A stretch of 64,000 bases of DNA from JAEUJM01 sp044221555 (GCA_044221555.1 JBGAOY010000008.1:124001-188000); one strand, 5' to 3'. Counted from the first letter of the stretch, positions 43,160 to 51,948 are shown. Numbers and translations: made by a program. Notes: generated from the letters alone by a model not told the origin.

Positions 43160-44946
43160 GGAGGCTGGTCGCCGGCGCCGGCGTCATCGCGGTCGTGCTG
43201 CTGGTGTGGGCCGGCCCCGCGGCGGCGCACGCGTCGCTGGAGTCCACCGTGCCGGCGGCCGGCGAGCAGCTCGACGAGCCGCCCGCCGAGGTGGTGCTGA
43301 CCTTCTCCGAGGGGGTCGAGGCCTCACTGGGTGCGGTGCGGGTCTACGACAGCAACGCCGACCGGGTCGACTCGGGTGGTGCCCACCACCCCGACGGTCA
43401 GGGCGACGAGGTGGCCCAGGCGCTTCCGGCCGACCTGCCCGACGGGTCCTACGTGGTCACGTGGCGGGTGGTGTCCGACGACGGCCACCCGGTCCACGGT
43501 GCGTTCACCTTCCAGGTGGGCGACGTCGCCACCGGCGACACCGCGGCGCTGGCTCGGCGGTTGCTGGCCGCCGACGGCGGCAGCTCGACGGTCGGCGGCC
43601 TGTACGCGGTCGTGCGGTTCGCGGTCTTCGCGTCGTTGATCCTGCTGGTGGGCGCGGCCGCGTTCTGCCTGGTGGCCTGGCCCGAGGGCCTGGCGGTGGG
43701 CCGGGTCCGCCGCCTGCTGTGGTCGGCGTGGGGCGTGGCCGTGGCCGCCACCGTGGTGAGCATCGGTGTGGAAGGGGCCTACGTGGGTGCCCTGCCGCTG
43801 GCCGACGCCCTCGATCCCGATGTCGCCTCCTCGGTGCTCGACACCCGATTCGGGAAGGTCGCGCTGCTCCGACTGGCCCTGCTGGTCGCGGCCGGTGGGT
43901 TCCTGCTGGCGCAACGCCACCGCGCCGAGGGCACGGCGTCGCCATCGCGCCTGCAACGCGGCGTGCTCGCCGTGGTCGGTGTGGCGTTGCTCGTCACCCC
44001 GGGCCTCGGCGGCCACGCGTCGACGGGCCGGCTGGTGCCGTTCGCCATGGCGACCGACGTGGTGCACCTCGGTGCCGCGGCGCTGTGGCTGGGCGGGCTC
44101 ACCGTGCTGCTCACCATCGTCCTGCCGCGACGGCGGCCCGTGGAATTGGCGCAGGTGGTGCCGCGGTTCTCGGCCCTGGCGTTCGCGGCAGTGGCGGCGC
44201 TGGTCGTCACCGGGAGCTTCCAGGCGTGGCGTCAGGTGGGCAGCCTGGAGGCGCTGCGGTCCACCACCTACGGGCGCCTGTTGTTGGTGAAGCTCGCCCT
44301 GTTCGCGGTGATGGTGGCCTTCGGCTACCTGGGCCGGCGGTGGGTACAGCGCGGGTACCCGGCGGCGAGCGGCGACGGGGCGGCCCGTGACGGGGCGATC
44401 GGCGCCGAGGCCGGTGGCGAGCCCGACGGCGCCGACGACTCGGGCGAGGCTGAGGGCGAGGGCGAGGATCGCGGGGCCGGGGACGTGTCGATCGATCCCG
44501 ACGTGGTGGTGGCCGGGTACCGGCGGTCGATCCGGGTCGAGACCGCCGTCGGTGTGGCCATCCTGGCCGTCACCGCGCTGTTGGTGAACGCCCAGCCGGC
44601 CCGCTCGGCGCTGGCCCAGCCCTACTCGGCCGAGCTCGTGGCCGACGACCTCCTCGTCGACCTCACCATCGACCCCGCCAAGGCCGGGCCCACGGAGATC
44701 CACGTGTACACGCTCACCTCGACCGGAGCGGTCGCCGACGTCGAGGGCCTCACCGTCGAGCTCACGTTGCCGTCGGACGACATCGGGCCCCTCGAGGTGC
44801 CCCTGGAGCGGGCCGGGCCCGGGCACTTCTCGGCCTACGACTACGACCTGCCCATCGCCGGCGAGTGGGAGGTCGAGGTGAAGGCGCTCGTCGACCAGTT
44901 CACCGAGGTGACCGCGAGCGACACGGTGACCGTCCGGGGCGGCTGA
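43156..44946 (+). CDS. CopC-CopD fusion, copper resistance/transport protein
   Basis: 596 residues from a GTG overlapping the anti-sigma stop. The signal peptide ends PAAA, giving mature His25 (HASLESTVPAAGEQLDEPP), the classic CopC N-terminus with its copper-ligand His. The CopC domain runs to about residue 120 (VSDDGHPVHGAFTFQVG with the second His site). Eight or so spans of the CopD domain follow (about 155-400), including LGGHASTGRLVPF and DVVHLGAAALWLGGL. An acidic Gly/Asp/Glu loop and a further domain of YcnJ-type lie at the C-terminus. Likely copper import or detoxification. Confidence 0.92.
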   Translation: MRRLVAGAGVIAVVLLVWAGPAAAHASLESTVPAAGEQLDEPPAEVVLTFSEGVEASLGAVRVYDSNADRVDSGGAHHPDGQGDEVAQALPADLPDGSYVVTWRVVSDDGHPVHGAFTFQVGDVATGDTAALARRLLAADGGSSTVGGLYAVVRFAVFASLILLVGAAAFCLVAWPEGLAVGRVRRLLWSAWGVAVAATVVSIGVEGAYVGALPLADALDPDVASSVLDTRFGKVALLRLALLVAAGGFLLAQRHRAEGTASPSRLQRGVLAVVGVALLVTPGLGGHASTGRLVPFAMATDVVHLGAAALWLGGLTVLLTIVLPRRRPVELAQVVPRFSALAFAAVAALVVTGSFQAWRQVGSLEALRSTTYGRLLLVKLALFAVMVAFGYLGRRWVQRGYPAASGDGAARDGAIGAEAGGEPDGADDSGEAEGEGEDRGAGDVSIDPDVVVAGYRRSIRVETAVGVAILAVTALLVNAQPARSALAQPYSAELVADDLLVDLTIDPAKAGPTEIHVYTLTSTGAVADVEGLTVELTLPSDDIGPLEVPLERAGPGHFSAYDYDLPIAGEWEVEVKALVDQFTEVTASDTVTVRGG

Positions 44947-44986
44947 CCCCGCCCGGCCGTCGGGTGCCGCCACGGCGGGCGGATGG

Positions 44987-45670
44987 CTACTGCTGGCCCC
45001 CTTCGAGGGAGGCGACCAGGTCCTCGATGCCCTGCTGGTCCAACTCGCCCTCACCGCGCGCCGCGACCGTGCCGTCGGCGTTCAACGCCACGAAGTAGGG
45101 GTAGGAGGCCAGCCCGTAGGCGCCGGCCGCTTCGCTGTCGTCGGAGTCGGCCATCACGTCGCCCGGCCAGTCCTCGCGCTCGAGCCACGCCTGCGGCGGG
45201 TAGTTGTCCCCCGCCGTCTCGGTGCCGGTGGCCACCGCGACCAGGTTGATGTCGTCGGGGATCGTGCCGTCGGCCCGCCACTCGACCAGCCGTGGGACCT
45301 CGCGCTGGCAGTGCGGGCACCAGTGGGCCACGAACACCAGGATCGTGGGCTCGTCGGTGGGCTCGCCGATGGTGATCGGCTCACCGGTGAAGGTGTGCCC
45401 CTCGACCACCGGGGCCTGCGCGCCGACGGCCGGGTCGTCGCCGCCCTCGGGCAGCTTCGTCAGCGCCGTGCCGCTGATGCTGACGTCCTGCACCTGGCCC
45501 TCGACGGGGTCGGACTGCGTGACGAAGGCGGCGATCACGACGGCCACGATGGCGAGGCCCAGCACGCCGGCGAGCACCCAGATGGCCAGCGGCGAGGTCT
45601 TGCCGGCCTTGCTGGCGTTGGTGACGGCTCGGGTCTTGGCCGTGGGTCGGGTGTTCGGTCGGTTGCTCAT
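44987..45670 (-). CDS. TlpA-like membrane-anchored thioredoxin
   Basis: 227 residues. A single N-terminal span (about 29-51) anchors a thioredoxin fold. The active site is AHWCPHCQREVP (CPHC, about residues 124-127), and the cis-Pro follows in LASYPYFVALNADG. The basic N-terminus is cytoplasmic. With CPHC it is more like an oxidising/isomerising partner of DsbB than a CcmG-type reductant. The start overlaps the dsbB stop (ATGA), so the two are a coupled disulfide-forming pair. Confidence 0.88.
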   Translation of the reverse strand: MSNRPNTRPTAKTRAVTNASKAGKTSPLAIWVLAGVLGLAIVAVVIAAFVTQSDPVEGQVQDVSISGTALTKLPEGGDDPAVGAQAPVVEGHTFTGEPITIGEPTDEPTILVFVAHWCPHCQREVPRLVEWRADGTIPDDINLVAVATGTETAGDNYPPQAWLEREDWPGDVMADSDDSEAAGAYGLASYPYFVALNADGTVAARGEGELDQQGIEDLVASLEGGQQ

Positions 45671-46290
45671 CGGGCCTCGCTTCGGGACGGTGGGGCGGGG
45701 GTGTCGGAGCGCTCGCGGTCCGTGTCGTCGCGTGCGTCGTCGAGATCGTCGTGGTGATCGGGGTCGAGGTCGTCGCTCGGCAGGTGGCTCAGCAACAGCG
45801 CGATCAGCACGAAGGCGCTGAGGGCCATGGTGGGGATGGTGATGAAGCCGAGCTCCTCCACCCACCGGATGGTGCAGGGGTTGGTGGGGTCGCAGACCGA
45901 CGACTCCTCGAGCGACGGAAAGCGCTCGAGCACGATGTGGTAGGTGCTGATCAGTGCCCCGATGGCGGCCAGGGGCAGGGCGTAGTGGCGGATGCCCTCG
46001 TCGCGGCGGTGCCACGCCACGCCCAGCAGCAGCACCTGGGGGTACATGGCGATGCGCTGGAACCAGCACAGCTTGCAGGGCGGGAAGTGGGCCACCTCGG
46101 ACAGGTAGAGGCTGCCGGTGGTGGCGACGACGGCCACGAGCAGGGCCAGCGGCAGGATCTGACCGGCCAGCAGGTCCGACACCGGGCGACGCACGCCGGG
46201 GGCCAGGTGGGCGACCACCAGCACCGCCGACGCCACCCAGCTCGCGACGGTGAGCAGGGCCAGCAGCAGGGTGACGGCGTCGGTGGTCAC
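45667..46290 (-). CDS. DsbB/BdbC-like disulfide bond formation protein
   Basis: 207 residues, start GTG 46290. Four to five spans, with the two exposed cysteine pairs of the family: FPPCKLCWFQRIAMYPQ (CxxC, about residues 67-70) and SSVCDPTNPCTIRW (about 120-126) flanked by FPSLEE. The C-terminal tail is highly acidic/His-rich (DPDHHDDLDDARDD). It should reoxidise the CPHC thioredoxin encoded directly downstream and pass electrons to quinone. Confidence 0.9.
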   Translation of the reverse strand: MTTDAVTLLLALLTVASWVASAVLVVAHLAPGVRRPVSDLLAGQILPLALLVAVVATTGSLYLSEVAHFPPCKLCWFQRIAMYPQVLLLGVAWHRRDEGIRHYALPLAAIGALISTYHIVLERFPSLEESSVCDPTNPCTIRWVEELGFITIPTMALSAFVLIALLLSHLPSDDLDPDHHDDLDDARDDTDRERSDTPAPPSRSEAR

Positions 46291-46628
46291 ACGTCGTCCC
46301 GTCGTCGGGCGACGACCAGCCCCGTGGGGAGGGGTCGTCGGTGTTGGGCGTCGGGCCGCTGGTGCACCCTGATGGGTCGTCCGGCGGCGCCCGATCGTTC
46401 CCGGTTCACGCCCGTCAGGGTACGGGGGCGCCTGGCGGGCGCGTGGTCGACCCCACGATCCGACCGGTCCAACACCAGCGTCGAGACGCCCCGCCGGCGT
46501 CCCGGGTGGGCCGGCTCGTCGTCGCCCACGGCCCCGTGCGCACGCCGTCGAGACCGGCCGCCTTCCGCTGGGGTCGTCCCGGTGGCCGGCGAACCTCGGG
46601 CTGCCCGGCGGCGTCCCCCGCAACCCCG
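46291..46628. other. intergenic region with an imperfect hairpin, no gene seen
   Basis: These 338 bases between dsbB and the TIGR03943-like gene contain no ORF with protein-like composition. An 11-bp imperfect inverted repeat (46409-46419 with 46431-46441, one G-T pair) could terminate transcription of the upstream metal operon. No clear promoter for dsbB was recognised. Confidence 0.5.
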
Positions 46629-47435
46629 TCACGGGTACTCGTAGAGCTCCTCGGGCTGGCTCACCGGGTGGATCGACCGGACCGCCAGCACCGGCGGGTC
46701 GAGCGACTGGCCCGCAGGTGGTGACCGGTCGAGGTCGAGGGTGGCCTCGACCTCGACCCACGAGTCCTCGTCGGGCACGTGCCCGTGCTCGACGGGCACC
46801 AGTTCCTGCACGGCCAGCGCGTCGGCCGCGCAGCACCCGATCATGAACCGGGTCAGCAGGAAGCTGTGGCCGTGGCCGTCGGGGTCCTCCACCACGAACC
46901 CTGTCAGCTTCACCGGGTGACGGGCCAGCAGGCCGCGGTCGTGGGGGTCCTGGGAGGCGCGGACGAAGTCGATCGAGCGGAGCGCCGGGGACTGCCCGCC
47001 GAACGAATTGGCGACCAGGTACTGCTCGAGGTCGAAGTGCCCGGGGGGCAGCACGCGTTGCGAATTCTGGCGACCCGCGGCATACGACCCCAAGGGGTTC
47101 GATCCGACGGCGATGGCCACGCACAGGGGCAGCGCCAGCAACCACCCCACCCGGGTGGCGTGGTGGTGGTGGGCGGCGTGGCCCTCGGGATCGCTGCGGC
47201 CGTGCCGGTCTGCGGGCGAGGTGCCGTCGCCCCGGGCGGTAGCGGCGTCGATCGCGCCGGCTCGCCGGCCGAGCACGATGACCAGCAGGCCGACGACCAC
47301 GAGGACCGCGCCCGACAGCACCAGCCAGCGGGCCATCGACGGCTTGACGTAGAGCAGGTGGGTCGGGGTCAGGCCCATCCACAGCGCGAAGCCGCCCATG
47401 AGTGCGGTCATGGCCCCGGCGTCGTTGCGCCTCAC
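46629..47435 (-). CDS. TIGR03943/DUF1980-family membrane protein
   Basis: 268 residues; GTG start with GAGGAG 7 bases upstream. Two N-terminal spans and a third near residue 95 flank a cytoplasmic loop containing HAAHHHHAT. The C-terminal domain has the family segments LTGFVVEDPDGHGHSFLLTRFMIGCCAADA (double Cys) and SWVEVEATLD. In other bacteria this gene is paired with UPF0718 permeases, as here (47 bases upstream), and the pair is often under metal regulators. Likely subunit of a metal-linked transporter. Confidence 0.85.
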   Translation of the reverse strand: MRRNDAGAMTALMGGFALWMGLTPTHLLYVKPSMARWLVLSGAVLVVVGLLVIVLGRRAGAIDAATARGDGTSPADRHGRSDPEGHAAHHHHATRVGWLLALPLCVAIAVGSNPLGSYAAGRQNSQRVLPPGHFDLEQYLVANSFGGQSPALRSIDFVRASQDPHDRGLLARHPVKLTGFVVEDPDGHGHSFLLTRFMIGCCAADALAVQELVPVEHGHVPDEDSWVEVEATLDLDRSPPAGQSLDPPVLAVRSIHPVSQPEELYEYP

Positions 47436-47481
47436 GTGCGGCTCCTCACGGCACCAGGATGCCCACCGCAACCAGGATCGC

Positions 47482-48579
47482 TCACAGCAACAGGGTCCCG
47501 ACCACCGACGCGCTGACGATGGCCACGGTCAACACGAGGGGCGTGAAGCGCAACGAGAACCGCTTGCCGAACGCCCCTGCCTGCAGCGCGATCAGCTTCA
47601 GGTCCACCATCGGTCCCACGGTGAGGAACACCAGCCGCGAGGTGAGCGAGAACTGGGTCATGCCTGCGGCCACGAACGCGTCGGCCTCGGAGCAGACCGA
47701 CAGCGTGACCGCCAGCCCGGCCATCACCAGCACGGCCATGGGGCCCGAGCCGCCGATCCGGTCGAACGCGCTGGGCGGGACCAAGGTCTGCATGGCCGCC
47801 ACCAACCCGGCACCGGCCACCAGGAACCCGCCGGCCTGGAGGAAGTCGGACGCCGCGGTGCTCACGAAGTTGTCGAGCCGGGCGCCGTGGTCGTGCACCT
47901 TCATCTTCGACGTGAGCCATTCGGGGCTCGCCAGCCCGGACCACAGGAAGCCCACGATCAACGCGGTGATCAGCGACGCGCAGAACCGGGCCAGCACCAT
48001 CTCGGGCTGCCCGGGGAACGCGACCGCGGTCGACACCATGACGATGGGGTTGATGGCCGGAGCGGCGAGCAGGAACGTGAGCGCCGCGCCCTGCGGGATG
48101 CCGCGTGCCACCAGCCGCCCGGCGACGGGAACGGAGCTGCACTCGCACCCGGGGAGCAGCGCACCGGCCATGCCGGCGGCGGGCACGGCCAGCACCGTGC
48201 GCCGAGGGACCGCGTTGGCGATCCAGCGGGCCGGCACCAGCGCCGAGATGGCGGCGCTGAGCACGGTGCCGAGCACGAGGAAGGGCAGGGCCTGCAGGGT
48301 GAGCGACACCACGATGGTCGACCAGTTGCGCAGGGCCTGGCCCTCGAACAGGTAGCCGAAGGAGCCCCGGGCGATGAGCACCACGGGGATGTACGCCCAC
48401 ACGAGGCCGGCCAGGCCGAGGCGCGTCGCGGCGCTCGAGGCGTCGTCGTCGATGGCGAGGTCGAGGTCGTGGTTGCCGCCGGCGCCATCGACGAGGTCGT
48501 TGCCGCTGCCGTTGCGGTCGCCGTCATCGGTGCCGGGGCCGGGGCCGGCGCGGGAGCGGGGGTGCCGTCGTGCCGCCAT
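47482..48579 (-). CDS. UPF0718 (DUF318) family permease
   Basis: 365 residues. After a polar 45-residue N-terminus there are about ten spans with the family motifs LPGCECSSVPVAGRLVARGIPQGAALTFLLAAPAINPIV (CxCxS) and LSVCSEADAFVAAGM (CSEAD). These motifs may bind metal or participate in redox. It starts six bases after the zinc permease stop, so it belongs to the zinc operon. Partner of the downstream TIGR03943-like gene. Confidence 0.87.
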   Translation of the reverse strand: MAARRHPRSRAGPGPGTDDGDRNGSGNDLVDGAGGNHDLDLAIDDDASSAATRLGLAGLVWAYIPVVLIARGSFGYLFEGQALRNWSTIVVSLTLQALPFLVLGTVLSAAISALVPARWIANAVPRRTVLAVPAAGMAGALLPGCECSSVPVAGRLVARGIPQGAALTFLLAAPAINPIVMVSTAVAFPGQPEMVLARFCASLITALIVGFLWSGLASPEWLTSKMKVHDHGARLDNFVSTAASDFLQAGGFLVAGAGLVAAMQTLVPPSAFDRIGGSGPMAVLVMAGLAVTLSVCSEADAFVAAGMTQFSLTSRLVFLTVGPMVDLKLIALQAGAFGKRFSLRFTPLVLTVAIVSASVVGTLLL

Positions 48580-48584
48580 CGCGG

Positions 48585-49445
48585 TCAGGCCGGGTGGCTG
48601 GTCGTCGCGGCCGGCCGTGCTCCCCGCAGGGCGCGGACGACCTCGGTGGCGGCCAGGACCACGAAGAACACGAGGACCGCGATGCCGGCCATGGTGGCGC
48701 CCGCGGCGGTGTCGTGGTGGAAGCTGACCACGAGCCCGAGCGCCACGCTGCCCGCGCCGATGACCGCTGCGGTGACCATCATGGCGGGTACCCGGCGCAC
48801 GAGCAGCGAGGCGGTGGCCGGCGGGGCGATGAGCAGCCCGAACACCAGGAGGGTGCCCACCGCCCGGAACGACGAGACCACGGCGACGGCGATGAGCGCC
48901 AACAGCACCACGTTGGCCAGGCGCGGCCGCAGGCCGAGCAGGGCGGCCTTCTCCTCGTTGAAGGCCAGGGCGAGGAACGGTCGGTAGAGCAGCGCGCACG
49001 CGGCCACGGCGATCACCGCGGCGCCGACCTGCAGGCGAACGTCGGCTGTGGTGACGCCGAGCACGTTGCCGAACAGGAAGCCGGTGAGATCGGTGGTGAA
49101 CGTGCGGGCGCGCGAGATGATGATCACGCCCAGCGCCAGCATCCCGACGAACAGCAGGCCGATGCCCGTGTCCTCCCGGAGATGGCCCCTGCGGTTCACC
49201 AGGTTGATGCCGGCCACCATGACCGCCGCGCTCACGAGGGCCCCGAGGGTGAGGTCGAACCCCCAGAGGAAGGCCAGCGCGATGCCGGGCAGCACCCCGT
49301 GGGCCAACGCGTCGCCCATGAACGCCAGGCCCCGCAGCACCACCCACGTGCCCACCACCGCACACGTGATCGCGGCGAGCACACCGGCGACCAGCGCGCG
49401 CTGCATGAAGTCGTACTGGAAGGGGTCGAGGAGCCAGTGGATCAC
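48585..49445 (-). CDS. zinc/manganese-type metal ABC transporter permease, AztB-like
   Basis: 286 residues, GTG start overlapping the stop of the substrate-binding protein gene (GTGA). It follows the ABC-3 permease family (PF00950): FMQRALVAGVLAAITCAVVGTWVVLRGLAFMGDALAHGVLPGIAL at the N-terminus, with the conserved DALAHGV loop, and GTLLVFGLLIAPPATASLL near residue 215. Eight to nine spans. Pairs with the ATPase gene that is divergent across the operator region. Confidence 0.92.
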   Translation of the reverse strand: MIHWLLDPFQYDFMQRALVAGVLAAITCAVVGTWVVLRGLAFMGDALAHGVLPGIALAFLWGFDLTLGALVSAAVMVAGINLVNRRGHLREDTGIGLLFVGMLALGVIIISRARTFTTDLTGFLFGNVLGVTTADVRLQVGAAVIAVAACALLYRPFLALAFNEEKAALLGLRPRLANVVLLALIAVAVVSSFRAVGTLLVFGLLIAPPATASLLVRRVPAMMVTAAVIGAGSVALGLVVSFHHDTAAGATMAGIAVLVFFVVLAATEVVRALRGARPAATTSHPA

Positions 49446-50407
49446 GGCGACCCGCCTGACAGCGCGGTGGCGATGGCGTCGGCGTTGTACACGACCATCT
49501 CCAGGTAGGTCTCGGCGCCCGAGCCCGGCTCACCGAGCGACTCGGTGAACAGCGGGACCACCTGCACGTCGATCCCTGTCTCGTCGGCCAGCGAGTCGGC
49601 CAGCTCGGTGGGCGACGTGGCGTCGGTGAAGATCGCAGGTACCCCGGTGTCGCGGATGGTGTCGGCCAGGTCGCTCAACCCCTGGGAGCTGGGCTCGGCC
49701 AGGGTCGTGCCGCTGGGCACCACCGCGCCGATGACCTCGAAGTCGTACCGGTCGGCGAAGTAGCCCAGCACCTCGTGGTTGGTCACCAGGATGCGCCGGT
49801 CGGGCGCCACCGCCGAGAGGGCGCGCTCGCTCTCGGTGTCGGCGGCGCGCAGGTCGTCGGCGTAGGCCGCGGCGCGGTCGTGCACGGCGGGAGTGTCGAG
49901 CGCGGGCACGGCCTCGGCCAGCGCGTCGGCGATGTCGGCCACGCCGTCGGCCATGCGCCTCGGGTCGGTGAACACGTGCGGATCGAGGGTGTCGGTGGCG
50001 TCGCCGCCGCCCCCGCCCGGTTCGGCGGCGAAGGGGAGGGGGTCGAGGTGGGGCGCCACCTCGTAGACGGGGACCCCGCCGGCCGCGGCCGAGGCGATGG
50101 CGTCGCTCAGGCCCTCCTCGAGGCCGAGACCGTTGGCCACGATGGCATCGGCGTCCTGCAGTTGGGCGGCCTGCCGGGCCGAGAGCTGGAACTCGTGGGG
50201 GTCGACGCCGGGCGCCATGAGCACCTCCACCCGGGCGTCGTCGCCGACGATGTTGGTGACCACGTCACCCAGGATGCTGGTGGTGGCGACGACCGTGGGG
50301 GCGCCGGCCGAGCCGCCGCCGCCGCCGGACGTGCAGCCCACCAGCCCCGTCACGCACACGGCGAGGGCGAGGCCGGCGAGGGTGAGGGTGGAGGTCCGAG
50401 GGCGCAT
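49442..50407 (-). CDS. zinc-binding lipoprotein of metal ABC transporter, AztC/ZnuA-like
   Basis: 321 residues, lipobox LVGC (Cys25) followed by a glycine linker. Cluster A-I features: VVATTSILGDVVTNIVGD, the ligand His in MAPGVDPHEFQLS, a second in LDPHVFTDPRRMADGV and a third in ILVTNHEVLGYFADRYDFEVIG, plus the acidic ligand near EPSSQGLSDL. A short Gly/Asp loop stands where ZnuA has a His-rich loop. Extracytoplasmic zinc capture for the AztAB-like transporter. Confidence 0.93.
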   Translation of the reverse strand: MRPRTSTLTLAGLALAVCVTGLVGCTSGGGGGSAGAPTVVATTSILGDVVTNIVGDDARVEVLMAPGVDPHEFQLSARQAAQLQDADAIVANGLGLEEGLSDAIASAAAGGVPVYEVAPHLDPLPFAAEPGGGGGDATDTLDPHVFTDPRRMADGVADIADALAEAVPALDTPAVHDRAAAYADDLRAADTESERALSAVAPDRRILVTNHEVLGYFADRYDFEVIGAVVPSGTTLAEPSSQGLSDLADTIRDTGVPAIFTDATSPTELADSLADETGIDVQVVPLFTESLGEPGSGAETYLEMVVYNADAIATALSGGSP

Positions 50408-50433
50408 GGTGGGGTGCCGGGTTCGCGTGGATT

Positions 50434-50455
50434 GGGAGTAGAATGAGAACTACTC
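50434..50455. promoter_or_regulatory. inverted repeat operator between metal transporter genes
   Basis: GGAGTAG (50434-50440), 8 bases AATGAGAA, then CTACTCC (50449-50455): a perfect 7-bp inverted repeat. It overlaps a -10-like TAGAAT (50438-50443) for the rightward ATPase gene. The internal AATGAGAA also occurs in the repeats upstream of the Fur-family gene at 51.34 kb, so this is a likely Zur binding site. Confidence 0.55.
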
Positions 50456-50479
50456 CTAGTAGCGGCCCCCACGGTAGAG

Positions 50480-51352
50480 ATGTCGAACTCAGCCCGCAAC
50501 CCCGGCCCGGACACCGAGGCCCGCCCCGCCGTGACGGTGCAGGCCGACGCGATGTCCCTGGCCTACGGCGCCCGCACCGTGCTCTCCGACGTGTCCTTCG
50601 CACTGCGCGCCGGGCAGGCGACGAGCCTCATCGGCCCCAACGGCTCGGGCAAGTCCACCCTGCTCGACGCCATCGCCGGCCTGCATCGCCCGGCGTCGGG
50701 CACGGTCACGGTGCTGGGTGACGACATCGCGTCCGTCCGCCGCCGGGTGGCTTACGTGCTGCAGGCCACGACCACCGGCGAGCACCTGCCGGTCACCGCT
50801 CGCGAGGTGGTGGCCATGGGCCGTTACGCGGAGCGGGGAGCGCTGCGCCGCTTCACCGCGGAGGACCGGCGCCTGGTCGACGAGGCGCTCGATCGGCTCG
50901 CGCTGCGGCCGCTGGCCCGCCGCCACCTCAGCGAGCTCTCGGGTGGGCAGCGCCAGCGGGTGTTCGTGGCCCAGGGCCTCGTCCAGCACGCCGACGTCTT
51001 GTTGCTCGACGAGCCGCTGGCCGGCCTGGACGTGGCCAGCCAGCAGCAGATCCTCGCCGTGGTGGCCGAGGAACGCGACCGCGGCCGCACCGTGGTCACC
51101 AGCACCCACGACCTCTCCGAGGCCGCCGGCGCCGACAACCTGCTCCTCCTGGCCGGGCGGTTGGTGGCCCAGGGCCCGCCCGACCGGGTGCTCACCGCCG
51201 ACAACCTGGCGGCGGCCTACGGCGGCGCCGTGCTCCAGCTGGACGGGCGCACGGTGATGGTCGACGAGGGCGTGCACCACCACGGTGGCCCGGCGCCCGT
51301 CGAGCACGGCCACGCCCACGATCATCGCTACGACGAGCGTCATTCTCACTGA
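50480..51352 (+). CDS. metal ABC transporter ATP-binding protein, AztA-like
   Basis: 290 residues. Walker A GPNGSGKST (about residues 51-59), Q-loop YVLQAT, signature LSGGQRQRV, Walker B VLLLDEPLAGLD and switch His in TSTHD. The C-terminal 30 residues are His-rich (VHHHGGP, HGHAHDHRYDERHSH), a zinc-sensing or binding tail known from zinc uptake ATPases. Energises zinc uptake with the divergent permease and lipoprotein. The zur-like gene follows directly. Confidence 0.93.
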   Translation: MSNSARNPGPDTEARPAVTVQADAMSLAYGARTVLSDVSFALRAGQATSLIGPNGSGKSTLLDAIAGLHRPASGTVTVLGDDIASVRRRVAYVLQATTTGEHLPVTAREVVAMGRYAERGALRRFTAEDRRLVDEALDRLALRPLARRHLSELSGGQRQRVFVAQGLVQHADVLLLDEPLAGLDVASQQQILAVVAEERDRGRTVVTSTHDLSEAAGADNLLLLAGRLVAQGPPDRVLTADNLAAAYGGAVLQLDGRTVMVDEGVHHHGGPAPVEHGHAHDHRYDERHSH

Positions 51353-51374
51353 TTCTCATTGATGCGGATAGGCT
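51341..51374 (+). promoter_or_regulatory. promoter of the Fur-family gene with Zur-like repeats
   Basis: CATTCTCA (51341-51348) and GATTCTCA (51351-51358) form a direct repeat with TGAGAAT-type half-sites on the other strand. They cover the -35 area of TAGGCT (51369-51374), which ends 6 bases before the ATG, so the mRNA would be leaderless and autorepressed. The repeat overlaps the stop codon of the ATPase gene. Confidence 0.5.
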
Positions 51375-51380
51375 GGCCCG

Positions 51381-51812
51381 ATGGATCTGCACGCCACGGT
51401 CGCCGACCGGCTGCGCGGCGACGACCAGCGCTACACCACCAACCGACGGGCCGTGGTCGAGGTGCTCGAGCGGAGCGATCGCCCGCTCACGATCCCCCAG
51501 ATCCTCGAGCGCCGACCCGACCTGGCCCAGAGCTCGGTGTACCGCAACCTGGCCGTCCTCGAGGAGACCGGGGTGGTGCACCGGGTGCACAGCTCGGACG
51601 ACTTCGCCCGCTACGAGTTGGCCGAGGACCTCGCCGGCCACCACCACCACCTGATCTGCTCGGCGTGCGGCTCGGTGGCCGACTTCACCGTGTCGGCCGA
51701 CGTGGAGGACACCCTCACCACGGCACTGGACCGCGTGGCGTCGGCCACGGGGTTCCGCCCCGAGCACCACCGCCTGGATCTCGTCGGCCTCTGCCAGACC
51801 TGCAACCACTAG
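51381..51812 (+). CDS. Fur-family metalloregulator, probably Zur
   Basis: 143 residues. Winged helix about residues 10-75 (RYTTNRRAVVEVLERSDRPLTIPQILERRPDLAQSSVYRNLAVLEETGVVHRV). Metal sites: GHHHHLICSACGSVADF and the C-terminal GLCQTCNH, together giving the structural CxxC...CxxC zinc site. The position beside an AztABC-like zinc transporter with Zur-type repeats supports zinc as the signal; iron or manganese is not excluded. Confidence 0.9.
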   Translation: MDLHATVADRLRGDDQRYTTNRRAVVEVLERSDRPLTIPQILERRPDLAQSSVYRNLAVLEETGVVHRVHSSDDFARYELAEDLAGHHHHLICSACGSVADFTVSADVEDTLTTALDRVASATGFRPEHHRLDLVGLCQTCNH

Positions 51813-51948
51813 GAGAGTGTTCTTCTCTCACACGGCCGATCCCAACGCCGCACAACGTCCCTGGTCACAGGGACACCCGTTCGGCCGACCGGGCCGTCGG
51901 CAAGGATCCTCCGGGGAGGGCTACGCTTCGCGTTCCTCGATCAGGGCG

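Noticed and set aside
46287..46724. Small open frames in the dsbB/TIGR03943 gap
   Set aside because: No ribosome binding site, no hydrophobic or conserved pattern; Arg/Pro-rich translation typical of non-coding GC-rich DNA.
38643..51812. Mobile genomic island carrying metal resistance
   Set aside because: No integrase, transposase, flanking tRNA repeats or composition change was seen; the genes match the surrounding base and codon use.
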